NCBI GenBank assembly: GCA_946625225.1 | Contig: CAMOTA010000050.1 | Location: 1-18,423 of the forward strand | Source of the DNA: UBA9715 sp003452695 | Lineage (GTDB): Bacteria > Actinomycetota > Coriobacteriia > Coriobacteriales > Eggerthellaceae | Length of the DNA: 18,423 nucleotides | Reading direction: 5' to 3' | Shown: positions 13,580 through 18,423 of the stretch, in pieces | How the letters are laid out: each line of letters opens with the position of its first letter | Numbering within the stretch: the first letter of the stretch is position 1 | Made by a program: the position numbers and the translations under genes | Notes under the pieces: generated by a model | The model's input: the letters and a program-made list of their open reading frames with translations, nothing else | Database searches by the model: none | What the model was told of the DNA's origin: nothing

Positions 13580-16500
13580 CTATATCTGCACGGCAAAGAA
13601 GTCGACGAGGATTTCCTTTATGTGGTGGTAGCGACGTGCGTAGGAATTCTCCACGCGTATCAGCTGCATGCCATGGCGCGCGCAAATCTCGTTCTTCTGG
13701 CGGTCGCGTGCCTCGACGGCCTCGTCGGATCGGTGCTCCATGCCATCGAGCTCTATGGCAAGCACCGGAACCTTCGACTCGTTTGGCTGCAGCTCGTAGA
13801 CCACGAAATCGAAGCGCCCGCTGTAGAACAGGTACTCGTTTGCCAGATTCTCGTTGAACACGCTGGCTATAGGCACTTCGTGTTCCACGTCGTGGCGCAA
13901 ACCCGAGGTGAAGATGTTGCCAAGCGCATGGTTCAGGTTTTCCAGGAACGCGGCTTCGGTCTTGGTGGAAAAGGGCTTTATCCCCAAGGCGCGCGATGCC
14001 GCAGCGCGCGGCGTTACCGATGATTCCCCTTCGGTTTTCACGTACTGCACCAGCTCGTACAGATCGTCGGGGCCTGCCACGCTGCGGTGCAACCGTTCGA
14101 GTTCGCGGTCGCACGAGATGATGACCAACTCGTCGCGAGCGCGCGACGTGGCAACGTTTATGAGTTCGCGGTTGTTGCACAGCCACCCGTACGTGGCGGG
14201 CGTCGTGCGGTCGGTCAGCGCCAGCGAGAACAGGATGACTTCGCGTTCGTCGCCCTGGAATGCGTGCACCGTTCCGCATGGCACATCGCCGTGCCCGTGC
14301 AGTTTCAGGGCGGACATCAGGTATTCGCGCTGGTTGGCAAATGGCGTTACGATTCCGATGGCCTTGTCGGGATTGTCTTCCACGTAGGCAACCACCGCAT
14401 CCGCCTCGGAAGGCGCAACGTTCTTCGTCGGGGACGGGTCGACCTCCAGCCCCACGTAGCGTAGGGCGCGTCTGGAACGTCGGCCGCTTTTCACTTCCAG
14501 CTTGCCGTTGTAGTACTTGCGGTTGTTGAAGCCGATGATGGCCTCGTCGCAGCGATAGTGATCTCGCAGAAGAATTTCGTTGCTCACGGCATCGCAGGCC
14601 AGGAAGGCCTTATAGGCGGAGTTTTCCACGAAGTCGTATTCGTCGGTAATTCGATACGTGCGACGCAGCGCGGCATTGTCGGCTTTGTCGATGACCACGA
14701 CCGGCGAAAGCTGTTGCGGGTCGCCCACGAGCACGAGGGAACGCGCCCGCACGATGGGAACGAGCGCGCTTGCAGTGTCGCATTGGCTGGCCTCGTCGAT
14801 AACGCACAGATCGAACGACCGGTCGGGCTGCCCCAGGCGATGGGCCGAAATGCAGGTGGTGGCCACAATGGGGAATATGCGCAACAGGGCCTTCAGATTC
14901 CGGGTTTGCGAGATGTAGCCGTTGAAGCTGTCGATGCGCTCGTCGTCGGGTGCAGACGACATGACGATATCGCGCAACTGGCCGTTGCGCGACTCGCCGA
15001 GCCGTTGGATGCAGCGCACCGATTGGTAGTACAAATGTTGAAGGATTTCTTGCGCGTCGGTGCAGGTTAGCTGTATTGCGCGCGCAAGCGTCTGATCCTC
15101 CGAAGGCGCATGGCGCAGGCGCTCTTCGATGGCGCCGAGCTGTCTGCCCTGCAAATCCATGCCGAATGCGAAATCGTCGTTTTCCTCGGCAAGCTTCTCT
15201 ATGCACTCGCGCCGTTCCTTCAGGTCCAGGTTCTCTTCGTGCTCCCGCAGCAATTGGGCGAGCTGCCGCGCACGTTGCTGCTCCTGGGCCTGGGTCATCT
15301 GCAGTTCCGAATGCATGACGGGCACGTCGCGCACGCGCTGGTACAGCTCGCGCATATCGTTCAGCGCCTCCAGCACGCGTCGCCTGTCGCCCAAGCGCAG
15401 CACGGGCAACGGCAGGCGCTCGTTTTCGTAGCGAAACGAGCGCAGGGCCTTGAAAACGCCATCGACCGGATGGTTGTTGTACGACGCGAACAGCATTGTC
15501 TTGTCGTTGAAGAAGGCGTTCACCAGCAAGTTCACGATAGTCGTGGTCTTGCCGGTGCCCGGTGGTCCCTGCACGTAGGTTAACGGGTATTTCAGGGCTT
15601 GGTGCACGGCAAGCAGCTGGTCCAGGTTGATGCGCTGGTCCAACAGCACAAGCGGATATTCCTTGCGCCGCCGCGGACGCTTGGTCAGGTTCCCGAAGAA
15701 CGCCTGTATCGGCACGGTGGGGCTGCCCTCTTCGCACATGGCGCTTATCTCGTCGTATTCGGCCGTGGGGTCGAGCGAGATGTCGCGCGCTATGGTCAGC
15801 ACATGCGGCTCGTCGTCCACCAGCTCGCCGCCCGCCAACCGCGCCGAGATAAGGTCTTTCACGAGCTCGCGGTTCTCGTCGAAATGTTCCAGCAGATGCA
15901 GCTCGGCGTCTTCCAGGAAACGCCGGATGGATTGCTGTTCGACAACGCGTCCGGTCTTCACCTTGAATTCGCGGCAGAGCACCGTGTTGCGCCCTATGAC
16001 CAGCTGGCGTTTCTCGGCGTCCAGGCGCAGCTGGCGGTACGCCAGCACGTACAGGCCCGCGTTAGTGTGCACGGACAGCACGTTCAGGCCGATTTGATGG
16101 AACGAGCGCGGGGCTCGCACGCTTGGATCGCCCTCGTCGCGCGCCTTGCGCTGGGCTGTTTCAACCACACGGCGAAACTGCGCGTCGTCGAGCGGCACGG
16201 CTCCGTACTTGAACGAGTCTTCGTCGACGCGTTCCACCAGGGAATAGCGCTTCGTATAGGGCGCAGTGTTCAGCTTTATGCAATCGGCCAGGTAGTCCAG
16301 CACCTTCAAATTGGGAACCACGCCGAAAATGCTGGCGTATCTCTCCTCGTTTTCGGCGATGTCCTGTATGAGCGAAGAAGGCGTGGGGTAATAGGAACCA
16401 TCGACCACGCTGGTCTGCAGGATGGAATCGAAGCTTATGTTCAGGTCCGCCAGCTCGTAGGTCCCCAGGTGCATGCCCCGCACGCTCAGCCGACGGCGGC

Positions 16501-16621
16501 GCGGATCCACATCGTTCACGCCCATCCAATAGCGCGTAGTTTCATCCTGTCGGTTGCGGTATTCGACCGAAACCCATTTCCGCTCGTGAATGGCGCGGAA
16601 TATGTCCCTACTGGCTTTCAT
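13580..16621 (-). CDS. WYL-like / SF1 (UPF1-DNA2-like) helicase / PD-(D/E)XK nuclease fusion
   Basis: This intact 1013-residue protein resembles COG1112-type helicases. Residues 1-80 look like a WYL-type domain (SRDIFRAIHERKWVSVEYRN). The SF1 core has Walker A GPPGTGKT (353-359 region), motif II DEAS (609-612), motif III GDPQQLSP (633-640), HYRCDE (688-693), motif V GTVHAFQGDE (783-792) and motif VI NVATSRAR (822-829). A charged, probably coiled-coil insert (about 435-510) splits the ATPase lobes. The C-terminus (885-1000) is a DUF2726/DUF559-like nuclease: E889, D938 in RFDFV, E957/D959 in AIELDG, H963, then DRQKN (973-977). It probably unwinds or tracks nucleic acid and cleaves it. No clear ribosome site precedes the ATG. 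Defence or repair is inferred; DNA versus RNA target is unknown. Confidence 0.85.
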   Translation of the reverse strand: MKASRDIFRAIHERKWVSVEYRNRQDETTRYWMGVNDVDPRRRRLSVRGMHLGTYELADLNISFDSILQTSVVDGSYYPTPSSLIQDIAENEERYASIFGVVPNLKVLDYLADCIKLNTAPYTKRYSLVERVDEDSFKYGAVPLDDAQFRRVVETAQRKARDEGDPSVRAPRSFHQIGLNVLSVHTNAGLYVLAYRQLRLDAEKRQLVIGRNTVLCREFKVKTGRVVEQQSIRRFLEDAELHLLEHFDENRELVKDLISARLAGGELVDDEPHVLTIARDISLDPTAEYDEISAMCEEGSPTVPIQAFFGNLTKRPRRRKEYPLVLLDQRINLDQLLAVHQALKYPLTYVQGPPGTGKTTTIVNLLVNAFFNDKTMLFASYNNHPVDGVFKALRSFRYENERLPLPVLRLGDRRRVLEALNDMRELYQRVRDVPVMHSELQMTQAQEQQRARQLAQLLREHEENLDLKERRECIEKLAEENDDFAFGMDLQGRQLGAIEERLRHAPSEDQTLARAIQLTCTDAQEILQHLYYQSVRCIQRLGESRNGQLRDIVMSSAPDDERIDSFNGYISQTRNLKALLRIFPIVATTCISAHRLGQPDRSFDLCVIDEASQCDTASALVPIVRARSLVLVGDPQQLSPVVVIDKADNAALRRTYRITDEYDFVENSAYKAFLACDAVSNEILLRDHYRCDEAIIGFNNRKYYNGKLEVKSGRRSRRALRYVGLEVDPSPTKNVAPSEADAVVAYVEDNPDKAIGIVTPFANQREYLMSALKLHGHGDVPCGTVHAFQGDEREVILFSLALTDRTTPATYGWLCNNRELINVATSRARDELVIISCDRELERLHRSVAGPDDLYELVQYVKTEGESSVTPRAAASRALGIKPFSTKTEAAFLENLNHALGNIFTSGLRHDVEHEVPIASVFNENLANEYLFYSGRFDFVVYELQPNESKVPVLAIELDGMEHRSDEAVEARDRQKNEICARHGMQLIRVENSYARRYHHIKEILVDFFAVQI

Positions 16622-16715
16622 GGCATCATGCTATCAGAGGGCGCCGTCGCAGGCCACCACCGAGAAGCGGGGGCGTCGCGCCATTTGCATGCGTCATCGC
16701 CGACCATGGCCCTGA

Positions 16716-16735
16716 CAGCGTCTTTCGAAACGCTG
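16716..16735 (-). other. Hairpin just after the GGDEF gene
   Basis: CAGCGT (16716-16721) pairs with ACGCTG (16730-16735), with an eight-base loop. It begins three bases after the GGDEF stop codon. No U-run follows, so it may reduce but not block read-through into the helicase gene 95 bases further on. I see no clear promoter in the 117-base gap. Confidence 0.4.
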
Positions 16736-16738
16736 CGT

Positions 16739-18145
16739 TCAGCGCTTCTTCTCGGGATGACGTTCGTAATACCTGCTCTTGTCCTCGTACATGCGCTCGT
16801 CTGCAGCATGCAACGCCCTGCGCACGTTGCGCGCGTCGGGCTCGAAGCCAGTTCCGATGGCGAAAGACACGTTGTCGTAACGCTGCTCGGCCTGCCTGAC
16901 CAGCGCGCATTTTTCATCCAGCTCTTCTTGGGTTATCCCCGTGGCGATAATGCAGAACTCGTCGCCTCCGGCGCGAAAGATTTCTTCGGCATGGAACACT
17001 TCGAGCAGCGCGTGCGTGGCGTCTTTCAGCAGGCGGTCGCCCGCAGCATGCCCGCCGGTGTCGTTCACGCCTTTCAAACCGTTCAAATCCGCGAAGAGCA
17101 CGCCCGCCGACGGCCCTCCTTCGGGCCGGTTGCTGAGCTCTTCCACGTAGTTGTTCATCTCGTTGCGATTGTACACGCCGGTCAGCATGTCCTTCGAGCT
17201 AAGGACTTTCAGCTGGCCCACGAGAAGGAAGCTGGATATCTCCGATGCCAGGATGAACGTGGTCAGCTCGAGCGTCTCCTTGATCTTGCCCGACGATTCG
17301 GGGTCGAAGTTCACGGCCCACATGTACCCCAAATGCTGGTCGTGCGTTTTCAGGGGGAAGAGCGCGATGCTTGCAACCGAAGCTTTTACCAGGTTTTCAT
17401 ACCACAGGGGATTGCGCTGGCGAACGACGTCCATGTCGCGCTGGTTTTTGGCGATAATGCAGTTGCTGCCCGCGATGGTGTCTTCCCAGGTTTCGGTAAT
17501 CTCGAAGAAGTCGTCGCCCATGTACTCTTCCATCGGCAGCAACGCCGAGCCTTCAGCCAGGTCGTCGCCGAGCACCGAGCAGTTGCGGCTGACTTGGTCC
17601 ACGAGCAAGATGCAGCAGTACTCCGCCTGGCAGATTTCGCGGATGTCCTTCACCACGTCGGACATGGTCTTCTTGAAATCCCTGGCGCCCCGCAGCATGA
17701 TGGCGGTTTCGAGCACTTGGGAAGCCAGCTTCCCCGAAACGTTCGAAAGGCGCTCCGAGCTGGGTTCGAAGTTTATCTCCATGGTATAGGTGCAGTAGCA
17801 GAGATTCCCATCGTCGGCATCGAGCGGCAGGAAGGTCATGTTGAACCAGGCATCCAGCCGGTCGGGATGGGCATACGAATGCAGGCACTTCTTCTGCACG
17901 GCGGAACGATAGCAGAAGTCCTCGAAATTCAGGTCGCGGGTAAGGTAGCGCGTGTATTCGCTGTTCGGCACGAACTTGTCGGTGAGCATCGCCATCGTGC
18001 CGGGAGGGTTTTCGATGGAATCGATGTAGGAGGGGTTTCCCGTTACGATGCGTATGTCGCCATAACCTCCATCGTCGAGCTTTTCCACCGAAACGACGCA
18101 TGTCATGGCTGCCATGCCATCGACGATTGCCTGAAAATCCGCCAT
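16739..18145 (-). CDS. Sensor diguanylate cyclase: PAS-like, GAF and GGDEF domains
   Basis: This 468-residue cytoplasmic protein has no membrane segment. The C-terminal domain (about 315-465) is a GGDEF cyclase that makes c-di-GMP from GTP. It has MLTGVYNR (320-327), FADLNGLKGVND (351-362), GHAAGD (365-370) and an intact GGDEF (393-397). The inhibitory I-site RxxD, normally five residues before GGDEF, is absent (HAEE instead), so product inhibition is probably missing. Residues about 155-305 look like a GAF domain with a Cys pair at 177-178. The N-terminal 130 residues (HSYAHPDRLDAWFNMTFLPL) are PAS-like and recur in gut Coriobacteria and Clostridia cyclases. The start MADFQAIVDGM follows GGAGG by nine bases. 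The upstream open frame crosses the likely promoter and is rejected. The signal sensed is unknown. Confidence 0.88.
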   Translation of the reverse strand: MADFQAIVDGMAAMTCVVSVEKLDDGGYGDIRIVTGNPSYIDSIENPPGTMAMLTDKFVPNSEYTRYLTRDLNFEDFCYRSAVQKKCLHSYAHPDRLDAWFNMTFLPLDADDGNLCYCTYTMEINFEPSSERLSNVSGKLASQVLETAIMLRGARDFKKTMSDVVKDIREICQAEYCCILLVDQVSRNCSVLGDDLAEGSALLPMEEYMGDDFFEITETWEDTIAGSNCIIAKNQRDMDVVRQRNPLWYENLVKASVASIALFPLKTHDQHLGYMWAVNFDPESSGKIKETLELTTFILASEISSFLLVGQLKVLSSKDMLTGVYNRNEMNNYVEELSNRPEGGPSAGVLFADLNGLKGVNDTGGHAAGDRLLKDATHALLEVFHAEEIFRAGGDEFCIIATGITQEELDEKCALVRQAEQRYDNVSFAIGTGFEPDARNVRRALHAADERMYEDKSRYYERHPEKKR

Positions 18146-18203
18146 AGTTGCTCGCCTCCCGATTGCCGTGCCTGCAATAGGTAGTTCGTTTGTAGCTTCA
18201 TCC

Positions 18204-18234
18204 ACTATAAGCCCAAACGGGCGATTGCGACCAA
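18204..18234 (-). promoter_or_regulatory. Candidate promoter of the GGDEF gene
   Basis: On the minus strand a -10 box TATAGT (18209-18204) is preceded by TTGGTC (18234-18229) with a 19-base spacer, a weak but acceptable pair. The leader to the ATG would be about 50 bases and includes the strong GGAGG site. Confidence 0.4.
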
Positions 18235-18292
18235 CATTGCACACGCGAACAGCGTTACTTTTCACGTTTGGACGGTCACGATCGGGACGTTA

Positions 18293-18341
18293 GGGGCTGG
18301 GGCGACTGGGGCGGTCGCGGGGGTTGCGGCGGTTGCGGGGG
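18293..18341 (+). repeat. G-rich tract with G-quadruplex motif and 9-base tandem repeats
   Basis: Five runs of four or five G (18293-18296, 18299-18302, 18308-18311, 18319-18323, 18337-18341) have loops of 2, 5, 7 and 13 bases; the first four fit the G3+N1-7 quadruplex rule. The right half is a tandem set of three 9-base units, GCGGGGGTT, GCGGCGGTT and GCGGGGGTC. It lies about 150 bases upstream of the GGDEF start and no gene covers it. Confidence 0.75.
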
Positions 18342-18383
18342 TCGAAGGTCAAGGGATTTTAGCAATTCGGTAAGTTGAATTTC

Positions 18384-18406
18384 TAAACGCAACACCGTTG
18401 CGTTTA
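18384..18406. promoter_or_regulatory. Perfect 10-bp inverted repeat, possible operator or transcript end hairpin
   Basis: TAAACGCAAC (18384-18393) and GTTGCGTTTA (18397-18406) are exact inverted copies around a 3-base ACC. The symmetry and AT-rich outer ends suit a dimeric regulator site or a small hairpin. No gene follows within the window, so it cannot be assigned. Confidence 0.5.
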
Positions 18407-18423
18407 ACCTTGCAGGAAGTCCC

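Noticed and set aside
15599..18184. An 861-codon open frame on the plus strand
   Set aside because: It is antisense to the helicase and GGDEF genes, has no ribosome site or recognisable domain, and reflects codon bias on the opposite strand.
18317..18343. CRISPR repeats
   Set aside because: The 9-base units are contiguous, with no spacers, and no cas gene is nearby.

Overview
The window is GC-rich, densely coding DNA that looks like an anaerobic actinobacterium of the Coriobacteriia, most likely Eggerthellaceae. The placement is inferred from the style of the genes: a tungsten/molybdenum aldehyde oxidoreductase operon, a MoeA fused to a substrate-binding domain, a Ser/Ala-rich lipoprotein linker, and a GAF-GGDEF protein of a kind common in these gut bacteria. 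No rRNA, tRNA, insertion sequence, phage gene or CRISPR array is visible. The chromosome appears ordinary here, with one possible defence-type gene.

Bases 1-5152, plus strand: an aldehyde:ferredoxin oxidoreductase (AOR) operon. The window opens inside the AOR catalytic gene and continues with a MoaD/ThiS-type sulfur carrier, a NuoE-like subunit, a NuoF/HydB-like flavoprotein, a NuoG/HydA-N-like iron-sulfur subunit, a ThiF/MoeB-type activating enzyme and a small unknown protein. The three redox subunits overlap or nearly overlap and look translationally coupled. Together they suggest a multi-subunit, NAD(H)-linked and possibly electron-bifurcating AOR encoded with its own pterin-dithiolene sulfur-transfer pair. 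Several strong stem-loops without U-tracts lie between its genes.

Bases 5153-13421, minus strand: cofactor supply genes. Reading right to left these are a small cupin, the MoeA-substrate-binding fusion (Mo/W insertion into pterin), a TPP-riboswitch-controlled thiXYZ ABC transporter for a thiamin precursor, yhdT-panF (Na+/pantothenate symport), and ribF (FMN/FAD synthesis). ribF converges on the AOR operon and ends at a terminator next to it. The themes (flavin, pantothenate, thiamin, pterin-metal) fit the needs of a flavin- and metal-pterin-rich fermentative anaerobe, but co-regulation of these separate units is not shown.

Bases 13580-18145, minus strand: a 1013-residue protein joining a WYL-like N-terminus, a UPF1/DNA2-like SF1 helicase and a C-terminal PD-(D/E)XK-type nuclease. 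It lies downstream of a sensor diguanylate cyclase (PAS-like, GAF, GGDEF). The helicase-nuclease is the best candidate for a poorly described system, probably nucleic-acid surveillance or anti-phage defence.

Bases 18146-18423: a non-coding end with a candidate promoter for the cyclase gene, a G-quadruplex-capable G-rich tract with 9-base tandem repeats, and a perfect 10-bp inverted repeat.
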